A DNA stretch of 64,000 bases from Streptomyces cinerochromogenes (GTDB taxonomy: Bacteria; Actinomycetota; Actinomycetes; Streptomycetales; Streptomycetaceae). The stretch covers positions 496,001 to 560,000 of the forward strand of contig NZ_BMRM01000003.1 in assembly GCF_014648635.1 (NCBI RefSeq). Reading direction: 5' to 3'. The translations under genes were made by a program, and so were the position numbers. This document shows positions 33,164-41,429 of the stretch, piece after piece; positions within the stretch are counted from its first letter, which is position 1, and each line of letters begins with the position of its first letter. Below the pieces are notes generated by a model. The model was not told where the DNA came from, did no database searches, and saw only the letters and a program-made list of their open reading frames with translations.

Positions 33164-35554
33164 TCAGAGCCCGGCGGCCGCGGTAACGTGATCCCCGCCG
33201 TCCGGACCGTGCTCGGTGGCGGCGGCCGCGTGTCCCGCGTCGAGGAACGACGCCCCCGACCCCGCGGCCGGAGCCATGCTCTCGACCTGCAGCACATGGC
33301 TCACCAGCGCCTGAAGAGCCGGGTCGGCCTGGGCTGGATCCGCGTGGGACGGCTCGGCCACGGCCGGTGGTGCGAACCAGTCCCCATGCCCGTGATTTCC
33401 GTCCACGGACGTCTCCTGGTGGCTCTCGTTGTAGGTGATCCTGCCTAGTTCGTCTTGGATGGCATACAAGTTCCCGGCGTCATCACGGAATTCCGTCCAC
33501 GGAACGTGCGTCTGCGCAAACGCAGTCGCAGTGTCGGCTCCGCCGGGATCCGCGGGGAGGATCGGGCCGGCCTCCCCGTCCTGCGCGGCTCCGGGCCCGT
33601 CCTGCACAGGTCCGCCTGCACTTCCTGCGGCGCCGCCCGGTTCCCCCGTGTCCGTCCCCGTTCGTGGCTCGTCCGCAAGGGCAGGAACCGGACTCGACGT
33701 TACGGCCGTGGACGAGTCGGCAGACGCCGGAGCCGACGGCTGCGGTTCCGTCAAGTGGCCGGGTGCCACCTGTACGAGGGCCGCCTGACCGGCGGCGGTG
33801 GTGTCGCCGGGACCATGTGCGGCGGGTGTCGCCAAGTGGGGGTGGATCCCCGTGGCTTCTGCGTGTCCTGGGGCGGTGGACGCCATCGCGTGAGAGTCGT
33901 CCGGTGTGGTCCGAACCGAGACTGCCTGGTCCGTGCCCGGGGTGTGTGCGGGCTCCGGTGCAGCGGTCGGAAGCACGGCGGAGGGGTGGTCCGTCGACTG
34001 CGCGGAAGCCGCATGGTCGGTTCCCGTGGTACCGGTGTGTTCCGGGAGGGCGGGTCCCGGTCCGTGTGCATCGTCAGATGGTGCCTGGGCGAACGCCGCC
34101 GGAGCGCTGTTCGCGAAGACGCCGGATCCTGGCGACAAGAAGTCGGCACCTGAGCCCTGGGCAAGAGCGGCAGGAGTGTCATCGGTGCGGGTGTGGGTGT
34201 GCGGGTGGGTGTGGACGTGCTGCGGTGCGGCGTCCTTGTGGGAGCGGCCGCTCGGCCCCGCGGTCGCGTCGTGGACGTGGAGGGCGGCTCGGACGGCGTC
34301 GGCGAGTTCCTCGGCCAGGTGTTCGGCGGCCGGGGCTGCTCCGACCACCGCGCGAACACCGGTGCGGCCGGCCGTGGCCGAGCCACGAGCCAGGCCGTTC
34401 AGCCTGCTCAGGGTGGCCAGGAGATCCAGAGCTTGTTCGGCCAGCCAGGCCGGGCTGGTGAAGGCGGCCCGCCAGGCGCGCAGCCAGGCGTCGAACGCCT
34501 CACCCGGACGGTTCTGATGGACGTGACGCAGGCTGCGCGTGCTCTCGATGTCCCACTCCGACTGCAGATGCTCCATCAGGAAGTCGGCCAGGTCCCGGTG
34601 TTGCGCGGAGCTACGGGCGAACTCCTCGACGAGGTGAGGGGCGATCGCCCACTCGTCCACACCGGTCTGCCGGTTGCGGGCCAGGTAGTAGCCCGCCTGC
34701 CGGGCACCGGGAGCGGGAACGTACGGCACGAGGTCGTACTGAGGTGTCCGTAGGAAGCCCCGATGGTGCGGGTCGGTGCTGCGCGCCATGCCCCTCGGCA
34801 GCTCAGGGGCGATGATCGGCAGCAGTTCGACCTCCCGCCATGCTCCGGTGGCCGGGGGGAGCGCCCGGGTCACGACGTGTTCCGCGCTGCGCCGCAGGGC
34901 CTCCTGCTCGAATGCCTCCCTGATCCGTGCCAGCGCCGGGTCCGCAGCCCGCGCGGGGTCGGTCTGCGCATGCCGGCGCAACCGGTAGATCTCCTGATCG
35001 AGCAGCCAGCCCCGAAGGCCCGCCGGGTCGATCGACCGCTGCAGACTCAACGGCGCGCTGCACGGGGCGGGTCGACCCGCCGCGGCGTGCGTCCAACGTC
35101 CCCGCGGAGCCAGCACGATCGGGTCGGCTGTTCCTGGCCGGACCGTAGGATCGGTCGCGTGTGGTGTCAGGTACACGTGCGGCGTGATCTGGTGGAACCG
35201 GAGGAGGTCGGTGATCCGGTCGTCGCAGTTGCGTTGGCTTGCGTCGCCTCCATGAGGCCTGCCGCACGGAGGCCGGTTGACGGCGATGACCGCGTGCCCG
35301 CCGCGCGCCTGCTTCAGCGTCAGTTGGTCCAGCGCGTCGATCTCGGCGTGGCGGGTGCCCCCGCGCAGATAGAGCCCCGTCGAGCGGTCGACGAGTCGGC
35401 CTTCCGCGTCGTACAGCTCGATGATCGCGTAGGTCGCGTTGTTCCCGACGAAGTTGCCCAGCATCGTGCGTAACTGAGGCAGCTCGTCCTGTTGCCACGC
35501 CCGGATCTGCTCGACGAGAGACAGCCCGATGAAGTCCGCCTGCTGGTCGTCCAC
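33164..35554 (-). CDS. Large protein with N-terminal deaminase-like zinc motif and long disordered tail
   Basis: About 796 aa from GTG 35554 (start uncertain; the frame is open to 35668). The N-terminus reads Y-A-I-I-E-L-Y-D-A-E-G-R, then R-H69-A-E71-I-D-A-L, then V-I-A-V-N-R-P-P96-C97 and a second Cys, C110. This HAE...PC...C order, with alternating strands and a helix, is the cytidine-deaminase-fold zinc site, with an unusual 12-residue gap between the cysteines. A helical middle part follows, then ~350 residues rich in Ala, Pro, Thr, Gly and His, including H-V-H-T-H-P-H-T-H-T. The end carries E-F-R-D-D-A-G-N-L-Y-A-I-Q-D. Polymorphic toxins use such domains, but here it is N-terminal with no secretion signal. 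Function unproven. Confidence 0.55.
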   Translation of the reverse strand: MDDQQADFIGLSLVEQIRAWQQDELPQLRTMLGNFVGNNATYAIIELYDAEGRLVDRSTGLYLRGGTRHAEIDALDQLTLKQARGGHAVIAVNRPPCGRPHGGDASQRNCDDRITDLLRFHQITPHVYLTPHATDPTVRPGTADPIVLAPRGRWTHAAAGRPAPCSAPLSLQRSIDPAGLRGWLLDQEIYRLRRHAQTDPARAADPALARIREAFEQEALRRSAEHVVTRALPPATGAWREVELLPIIAPELPRGMARSTDPHHRGFLRTPQYDLVPYVPAPGARQAGYYLARNRQTGVDEWAIAPHLVEEFARSSAQHRDLADFLMEHLQSEWDIESTRSLRHVHQNRPGEAFDAWLRAWRAAFTSPAWLAEQALDLLATLSRLNGLARGSATAGRTGVRAVVGAAPAAEHLAEELADAVRAALHVHDATAGPSGRSHKDAAPQHVHTHPHTHTRTDDTPAALAQGSGADFLSPGSGVFANSAPAAFAQAPSDDAHGPGPALPEHTGTTGTDHAASAQSTDHPSAVLPTAAPEPAHTPGTDQAVSVRTTPDDSHAMASTAPGHAEATGIHPHLATPAAHGPGDTTAAGQAALVQVAPGHLTEPQPSAPASADSSTAVTSSPVPALADEPRTGTDTGEPGGAAGSAGGPVQDGPGAAQDGEAGPILPADPGGADTATAFAQTHVPWTEFRDDAGNLYAIQDELGRITYNESHQETSVDGNHGHGDWFAPPAVAEPSHADPAQADPALQALVSHVLQVESMAPAAGSGASFLDAGHAAAATEHGPDGGDHVTAAAGL

Positions 35555-35780
35555 CCCTTCAGCGTAGGCGCGCACGCCACCGGACAGGGAGGGAGTCGAC
35601 GGGAACGGCTCCTCCGGGAGGCTCCTGCGGAGGCAGCAGGGTGCTGCACAAGTCAGCGCGGTTGACACCTCTGCGGTGTCCCTGGAGATCGGTTAATGTG
35701 CCCACGCTCCTGAGCGTGAACGAGCTGCGGGCAGGATGGCCGGCGTCGGACGGTGTGAGTCGTGGGTGGAACGGGGTGGG

Positions 35781-36314
35781 ATGGACACAGCACTACTCGG
35801 GGTGGTCTGCGGCGCCGCCGGAACGGTAGCGGGAGCCGCGGTGGCTTACTTTGGTCCGCTCCAGTTGGAACGACGACGGGAGCGGCGGGAACGCGAGGTC
35901 CGGACAGAGGACAGAGCGGCCGCTGACATCGCGCGATACGTCAACGCGCGGACCGCCGCCGACCAGTGGCTGGATCTCCTGCGCAGGGCATACCAGGCCG
36001 CGCTCGAGAACCGCCTGGACCTCGCACGGTTCGACGACGACGTCGTGCGTTCCTCCGATGAATTGCGTCTGCGGCTCACCGAACTCGCCCACCTCGGCCT
36101 GATCGAGTCGAACACGAACCCCGCGTTCATCGCGTTCCGCCGGACCGCAGTGGAGATCAGGCGACTGGCAGCCGACGGCGACAGGACGGACAGTGACGAC
36201 AGAGGAAGCGAGGTGCTTCGCTCCTTGGAGGCGTGCGCGGCTGAGCGGACCGACTGGGCCAGGTGCGTGCTGCGCAGGCTCAGTGCACGTACGGGGCTCG
36301 ACCTCTCTTCCTGA
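35781..36314 (+). CDS. Hypothetical protein, single N-terminal membrane helix
   Basis: Protein of 177 aa from ATG 35781 (GGGG/GTGGG just upstream). Residues ~3-25 form a hydrophobic helix (L-L-G-V-V-C-G-A-A-G-T-V-A-G-A-A-V) leading into a charged helix (L-E-R-R-R-E-R-R-E-R-E-V-R). The rest is helical and cytoplasmic, with D-Q-W-L-D-L-L-R-R-A-Y and F-R-R-T-A-V-E-I-R-R-L. This is a common Streptomyces architecture with no known role. It is divergent from the deaminase-like gene. Confidence 0.65.
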   Translation: MDTALLGVVCGAAGTVAGAAVAYFGPLQLERRRERREREVRTEDRAAADIARYVNARTAADQWLDLLRRAYQAALENRLDLARFDDDVVRSSDELRLRLTELAHLGLIESNTNPAFIAFRRTAVEIRRLAADGDRTDSDDRGSEVLRSLEACAAERTDWARCVLRRLSARTGLDLSS

Positions 36315-36357
36315 GAACCCCCGGAGTGGAGGGCACGGTTGCGCCACCTGTACGGGG

Positions 36358-37818
36358 CTACGTGGGGACCTTCGGGAAGACCGACCTCGCGAAGCCTGCC
36401 ACCCGGTCGCAATCCACACCCAGGAGGACGTTGGGCGGCACGTCCGCGTAGACAGAGGCCCGGCCGAACGAGGTCCGCCAGGTGACCTCGCAGTCACTCG
36501 GATACTCGGAGGTGTTGGCGTAGGCCTGTGCTCCCGGGAGGCCGTCCAGGTTGACCGGGTAGCGGCGGCGGTCACGCTGGACCAGTTCCAGAGAGGCGGG
36601 GCCGTAGGCGAGGGTGTAATACCCCTGGTAGCCGTCTTCGGTGCTGCCGATCTCGGCCGTGGCCCACTTGCAGGTCCGCACTCGCATGGAACCGCTGTCG
36701 TAGCCCCCTGGGCTGCCGATGTCAGTGAGCTGATGCTGCTGGACGATCTCGTTGTCCAGCACGTCGCACGGATCCATGGAACGAGTCGTGGTGGAGTCGC
36801 CCCGGCCGTGGCTGTGGTCTGGCCAGGCTGTCGCGGTCCATGCGCCCGCGCCCGCGAGCAGCACTCCGACGGCGCCGATCACAAGGATGCGCTGACGGCG
36901 CCCGGCTCCTCCGGGAGGCTCCTGCGGAGGCAGCCGGGCTGCCTGGGCGCGTCGCTGTTCGATCATTACCCTCACGGGGGCGGGGAGCCAGGGGGCGTCT
37001 GCGGCAGGCGCGCTGAACGTGGCCAAGGCCTCCTGGACGGTGGGCCGGCGGCTCGGGTCGTGATCCAGGCATCGCGTCAGGAAGGGCAGCAAGTCTTCCG
37101 GGACGCCGGTCAGATCGGGTTTCCCGTGGACGGTGCGGTACTGGAGGGCCAGTCCGTTCCCCTCCCCGTAGGGGCTGTGGCCGCTCACCGCGTAGACCAG
37201 GACGCAGGCCAGCGCGAAGACGTCGGAGGCGGGTCCGGTCTCCTCGCCCTGGCACTGCTCGGGGGACATGTAGCCGGGTGTGCCCAGGATCGAGGTGGTG
37301 GCAGAGGCCCCGTCGAGGGCGCGGGAGATACCGAAGTCGATCACCCGTGGCCCGTCCTCGGCGAGGATCACGTTGCCGGGCTTGAGGTCACGGTGGACCA
37401 GCCCGCTGCCGTGGATCGCGGCGAGCCCCTCGGCCAGCCCGGACCCGAGGACTCGTAGTGCGTCCGCCGGGAGCGGGCCGTGTTCCTGCACGGCCTGCTG
37501 CAGGGAGGGGCCGGGGATGTACGCGGTGACCAGCCAGGGCCGTGCGTCTTCCGGCCCTGCGTCGACCACTTGGGCGGTGTAGAAGCCACCGACGAGGCGG
37601 GCCGCCTCGGCTTCCAGGGCGAAGCGACGGCGAAACTCCGGGTCGTCGGCCAGTTCTGGCGCGACCACTTTCACCGCGACCGGCCGCCCGCCCGGCGAAC
37701 GAGCCAGATAGACCTGTCCCATTCCGCCCCGGCCCAGCCTTGCCACCGTCCGGTACGAGCCGATCCGCCGCGGGTCCCCGGCGCCGAGCCGGGAGTCCGC
37801 GTCTTGCCAGTCGCTCAT
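36358..37818 (-). CDS. Transmembrane Ser/Thr protein kinase (catalytically complete)
   Basis: Protein of 486 aa. ATG 37818 overlaps the stop of the upstream gene (ATGA), fixing the start. The kinase domain (~20-285) has L-G-R-G-G-M-G-Q-V-Y (P-loop), V-A-V-K50, V-H-R-D-L-K-P-G-N, V-I-D-F-G and G-T-P-G-Y-M-S-P-E-Q, all intact. A membrane helix (I-L-V-I-G-A-V-G-V-L-L-A-G-A-G) leads to an extracellular domain with two Cys (D-P-C-D-V-L; R-T-C-K-W), resembling DUF3558-type sensor domains. It is a Hanks-type kinase probably signalling from the cell surface, co-translated with the pseudokinase next to it. Confidence 0.9.
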   Translation of the reverse strand: MSDWQDADSRLGAGDPRRIGSYRTVARLGRGGMGQVYLARSPGGRPVAVKVVAPELADDPEFRRRFALEAEAARLVGGFYTAQVVDAGPEDARPWLVTAYIPGPSLQQAVQEHGPLPADALRVLGSGLAEGLAAIHGSGLVHRDLKPGNVILAEDGPRVIDFGISRALDGASATTSILGTPGYMSPEQCQGEETGPASDVFALACVLVYAVSGHSPYGEGNGLALQYRTVHGKPDLTGVPEDLLPFLTRCLDHDPSRRPTVQEALATFSAPAADAPWLPAPVRVMIEQRRAQAARLPPQEPPGGAGRRQRILVIGAVGVLLAGAGAWTATAWPDHSHGRGDSTTTRSMDPCDVLDNEIVQQHQLTDIGSPGGYDSGSMRVRTCKWATAEIGSTEDGYQGYYTLAYGPASLELVQRDRRRYPVNLDGLPGAQAYANTSEYPSDCEVTWRTSFGRASVYADVPPNVLLGVDCDRVAGFARSVFPKVPT

Positions 37819-39833
37819 TCCACCGTCCACAGCTGTACGGCGCTGACCATCTTCGACGTGGTCACCGCCCCGGCGAGGATCCGTCCGTCGGGTCGGAACG
37901 CAAGGTCGGAGGTGGCGCTGCGGCCGGACGGCACGGTGACCTTTTGCTTCCGGGTATGCAGGTCGTAGAGCGCGATCTCGCCCCCGACGGCATAGCCTCC
38001 GCCGCCCAGGGCGACGCTACGGCCGTCCGGACTGACGGCGAGGGTCTGGTTCTGGTCGTCGGCCGTGCCGAACCGAGCGGTCAGCCTCCGCCCGGATACG
38101 TCCCACAGCGCCAGCCCGCCGAAAGCCCCGACAAGGGTGCTGCCATCGGGGGTGAAGGCCAGCGCAGTCACCCCGAAGGCATCGGTGTTCTTCAGAGGCA
38201 TCTCCGCAACCTGCTGCCAGTCGCCGGTACGGAAGAGAGTCGCCCCGCCCTCCAGGTTCACGCCCCAGCCGACGGCGAGCACATGCCCGTCGGGGCTGAA
38301 GGCGAGGGAACGAGCTGCACTGCTCGTGTTGCCCTTCCCTTTGCCGACCAGCAGGTCTGCCACCCTTCGCCCGCTGCGGACGTCCCACACCTGCGCCTTG
38401 CCGATGGCGTCTTTGGCGTTGCGGGCCCCGGCCACAAGCCGTCCGTCGGGACTGAAGGCGACGGCCATCATGCCCTGCAACGGATGGTTCTCGCTGGGCG
38501 ACTTCAACTGTGCGACGCGCTCCGCCGTGCTGACGCTCGTATCCCAGACAGTGATGCCGCCCTGGTCGGTGTTGGGATCGGACAGGTCGAACTTGCGGTT
38601 GTAGCCGAGGGCGAGCAGCCCGCCTCGGCCATAGGCGACGGCGGTAGTGGTCAGGATCTGCTCATCGGTCAGGTCGCTGAGCCGGCGGTTGGTGACGGCA
38701 TCCCAGACCGTGACCCGGTCCTGCAAGGTGACGGCGAGCCGCTTGCCGTCCGGACTGTACGCAATGCGGTTGCTGTGCTGGGACTTCCCCAGCCCGAGGG
38801 TGACCGAGGGGGCCAGCCCGACGGAGCCGGGAGCCCGCGTGCCGTTCTGCTTCTGCTTGCCTCCGGACCCGTCGCCGGAACCGGACAGCAGTACGGCCGC
38901 CGTACCCGCGGAGGCGAACACCGCGGTGCCGCCCACGGCGAGCAGGAGGGTCCGTCGCCGGGACCAGTACCGTCCGGCAGGGGCCGCCGCTTGCGCGGCG
39001 AGGGGAGGCGGCAGCCAGGCGGTGGCGTTCGGCGTGGTGGGGGCGAGCCGTCCTACGAGGACCTCCGGGCCGGGCCGTTGCTCAGGGTCCTTGGCCAGCG
39101 CGGCGGCGATCGTCGAGCGCAACGGTTCCGGTACGGCGCCCAGATCCGGCGGGTCCTCGACGATCGACCGCAGTGTCTCGGCACCCGGCCCGTCCCTGAA
39201 CGGCGGGCGCCCGGTGACAGCGAAGACCAGCAGTCCAGCCAGCGCGAAGACGTCCGATTCCGGCCCGGCATAGTGCCCACGGGCCTGCTCGGGAGTGAGG
39301 AACCGGCCGTCGGCCGCACTCACCGTGCGGGAGGGGTCAGCGGCGACGAACGCACGGGCGGCGGCAAACGGAGTAAGCCTGGGGCCCTCAGAGGCGAGCA
39401 CAACCTTGTGCGGTTGGAGCACGGTGTGCACCAGCCCGGCGCCATGCAGTGCGGCCAAAGCCCCGGCCAGCCCTGTGCCCAATACCCGTACCGAGTTGGC
39501 CGGCAACGGACCATACGTCCGCACCGCTTCCGCAAGGGAGGCACCGGGGACGTACAGGGACGCCACCCAGGGCTGGTCGGCGGCCGGATCGGCGCTCACC
39601 GTCTCCGGCAGCCCCGTCCCCGAAGCCCGACCCAGCACGTTCAGTTCCTCGGTGAAGCGCCGTCGGAATCCCTCGTCCCTCGCGAGATGCGGAGCGATCA
39701 CCTTCACTGCGACCGCGCGGCCGCTCCGGGACCGTCCGAGGAACACCGCACCCGTACCGCCCTGCCCCAGCCGCCCCTCCAGCCGGAACGCACCGATCTG
39801 TCGAGGGTCACCCAGACCCAAAGGCTGCCTCAT
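37815..39833 (-). CDS. WD40 transmembrane pseudokinase
   Basis: Protein of 672 aa, no strong ribosome site at ATG 39833. The kinase-like domain keeps L-G-Q-G-G-T-G-A-V-F and the ATP lysine (V-A-V-K44). However, the catalytic loop reads V-H136-T-V-L-Q-P-H-K instead of HRDLKPxN (no Asp, no Asn), and the DFG position reads L-T-P-F-A (no Asp). It therefore should not phosphorylate. A membrane helix follows the kinase domain, then about seven WD40 blades with repeated A-F-S-P-D-G-x-x-L-A and V-W-D motifs. It is probably a scaffold or allosteric partner for the active kinase encoded immediately downstream with a 4-nt overlap. Confidence 0.88.
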   Translation of the reverse strand: MRQPLGLGDPRQIGAFRLEGRLGQGGTGAVFLGRSRSGRAVAVKVIAPHLARDEGFRRRFTEELNVLGRASGTGLPETVSADPAADQPWVASLYVPGASLAEAVRTYGPLPANSVRVLGTGLAGALAALHGAGLVHTVLQPHKVVLASEGPRLTPFAAARAFVAADPSRTVSAADGRFLTPEQARGHYAGPESDVFALAGLLVFAVTGRPPFRDGPGAETLRSIVEDPPDLGAVPEPLRSTIAAALAKDPEQRPGPEVLVGRLAPTTPNATAWLPPPLAAQAAAPAGRYWSRRRTLLLAVGGTAVFASAGTAAVLLSGSGDGSGGKQKQNGTRAPGSVGLAPSVTLGLGKSQHSNRIAYSPDGKRLAVTLQDRVTVWDAVTNRRLSDLTDEQILTTTAVAYGRGGLLALGYNRKFDLSDPNTDQGGITVWDTSVSTAERVAQLKSPSENHPLQGMMAVAFSPDGRLVAGARNAKDAIGKAQVWDVRSGRRVADLLVGKGKGNTSSAARSLAFSPDGHVLAVGWGVNLEGGATLFRTGDWQQVAEMPLKNTDAFGVTALAFTPDGSTLVGAFGGLALWDVSGRRLTARFGTADDQNQTLAVSPDGRSVALGGGGYAVGGEIALYDLHTRKQKVTVPSGRSATSDLAFRPDGRILAGAVTTSKMVSAVQLWTVE

Positions 39834-39895
39834 ACCTGAAGTCCTGCCTCATTCCCGTTCACCGACACCCAGTTGAAAGGTGTGTATGAGTGTGC

Positions 39896-40240
39896 TTCGA
39901 GCATTGCCGGGATTTCTTTCGGATCATCTGATCGTCGGTTGATGTGTGTCGTTGACTGACGCCCAGTGGGCGAGGATCGAGCTGCCCGAACACTTCGGCT
40001 CGTGGAAAGGCGCTCACCGACCACCAAGATCCACCTCGTCGCGGACAGCCGCTGCCGCCCGCCCGCCTTCGACCGCGAGGCGTACAAGCGGCGCAACACC
40101 GTCGAGCGGGGCATCAACAAGCTCAAGCAGTGGCGTGGCCTCGCCACCGATATGACAAGACCGCCGCCGACTACCTCGCAGGACTCCACGTCGCCGCCAT
40201 CTTCATCTGGTCGGCGCGGTGGTCCGGAAGAAGCGCCCTA
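39896..40240 (+). mobile_element. Internally deleted IS5-type element (~340 bp, both ends kept)
   Basis: The left end (GGATTTCTTTCGGATCATC, then the same leader as at 31425-31480) starts a transposase reading L-T-D-A-Q-W-A-R-I-E. Internal deletions bring in L-P-E-H-F-G-S-W-K-G, T-K-I-H-L-V-A-D-S and A-Y-K-R-R-N-T-V-E-R-G-I-N-K-L-K-Q-W. It finishes with Y-L-A-G-L-H-V-A-A-I-F-I-W-S-A-R-text and a right end whose complement is CCTAGGGCGCTTCTTCCGG. It cannot move by itself but keeps both termini, like a MITE. Confidence 0.75.
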
Positions 40241-40305
40241 GGCCACGCCCGCCGCCTGGGCGGCCTCGTAGACCGCCTGTTCCTCGGTGCCCAAGTGGGT
40301 GGCAC

Positions 40306-41364
40306 TCATGTTGGGGCCCTGCACCCAGCCGAGCAGGCCGATGATCTGGGCGGGGCGTCGTAGCGGGAGAAGACCCCGACCTGGACGCCCGCGCCGGTGG
40401 CAGGGTCGAAGTCCTGCAGCACGGCGCCGCCGCTGCAACCGGGCGACTGCGCGCCGGCCATCACGTCGTTGTAGTAGACCGGGTCGCTCCGGGCCGTTCC
40501 CTGGGTGACCATCAGCCTCCGGCCGTCGAAGGTCCGCTGGAGGGCGGTGGGCACGTTGCCGGGGCGGTAGTAGTTGCGCTCGTTGATGGTCGGGTAGCCG
40601 AAGATGTGGTCGATCCGGTTCTGCGGCTGGTTGAAGGCGACCTCCTGGCCTCCGGTGACCTCGCCGACGGGGCGCGGATCGTCGGGGTTGTCCACCAGGA
40701 CGGCGGCCATGTCCCGCCCCAGCAGCCAGTCGGCGCTCTGGCTCCAGGTGTGGGTGATCCACTGACGGGTCACCCCCCAGACCCCGTACGGGGCGATGTC
40801 CCTGCCGGGAAGGCTCGTGCCGGAGGGGTCGCGCGGGAGGTTCGTCCCGTCGAAGCCCGGTACGAAGACCATGTTGGTGGCGACGACGTTCCCGAAGCCT
40901 ATGTCGAGCGGTGTGTGGACGCGCAGGCAGTGGGCGGCGGTCAGCACGACGCTGCGGTTGGCGCTGGTGACCACGTTGCCGGAACACGAGGACGTCGAGA
41001 CGGCGCCGGTGTCCACGTCCGTGTATTCCATGAACAGCTTGCCGGCGGTGCGTGAGACCAGCCCTTGTCCCCGCGGCCACGGCTTGCTGAGATCGTCCCA
41101 GCCGCCGGGAGGCGGGGTGGCGTCCACGTCCTCGTTGTTGAGGCCGGCGTCGGCCATCTTCCCCAGGGTCCAGTAGTCCACCTCCGCCCTGAGCCTGTCC
41201 TGATAGCCCGCACCGGCCGGTACCAGCGGGCGGAGCTCGGACGGGGCGACGTCGGCGCGTGCGTCGGCGCGCGCCGGGGACGGCGTGGCGAGCAGTGCGG
41301 CCACCAGCGTGAGCAGGCCGATGACCGTGGTGAACGCACGTCGTGAGGGCATGCCGGTGAGCAA
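40306..41364 (-). CDS. Secreted trypsin-like serine protease, probable 3' frameshift
   Basis: About 352 aa as read. TTG 41364 has GGAAGGG 6 nt upstream; ATG 41352 is the alternative. A signal peptide (V-I-G-L-L-T-L-V-A-A-L-L-A, then A-R-A-D-A) is followed by a pro-region and an S1 fold: T-A-A-H-C (His), G-R-D-M-A-A-V-L-V (Asp) and S-P-G-C-S-G-G-A-V (Ser). After V-G-V-F-S-R-Y-D-A-P (near 40362) the current frame ends in a nonsense tail, while a +1/-1 shift restores A-Q-I-I-G-L-L-G-W-V-Q-G-P-N to a stop at 40238. Likely a frame mutation or base-calling error in a C run. Third gene of a secreted-hydrolase operon. Confidence 0.75.
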   Translation of the reverse strand: MLTGMPSRRAFTTVIGLLTLVAALLATPSPARADARADVAPSELRPLVPAGAGYQDRLRAEVDYWTLGKMADAGLNNEDVDATPPPGGWDDLSKPWPRGQGLVSRTAGKLFMEYTDVDTGAVSTSSCSGNVVTSANRSVVLTAAHCLRVHTPLDIGFGNVVATNMVFVPGFDGTNLPRDPSGTSLPGRDIAPYGVWGVTRQWITHTWSQSADWLLGRDMAAVLVDNPDDPRPVGEVTGGQEVAFNQPQNRIDHIFGYPTINERNYYRPGNVPTALQRTFDGRRLMVTQGTARSDPVYYNDVMAGAQSPGCSGGAVLQDFDPATGAGVQVGVFSRYDAPPRSSACSAGCRAPT

Positions 41365-41429
41365 TGTCTTCCCTTCCTCGGGAGGGGCCGTTCGGACGGA
41401 CGGAGGGATGTCCGGGCCGACGGCCGGAC

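Noticed and set aside
37542..39839. 765-aa open frame on the + strand
   Set aside because: It lies wholly antisense to the pseudokinase and kinase genes, is Arg/Gly/Pro/Gln-rich and shows no family text; a GC-bias shadow.
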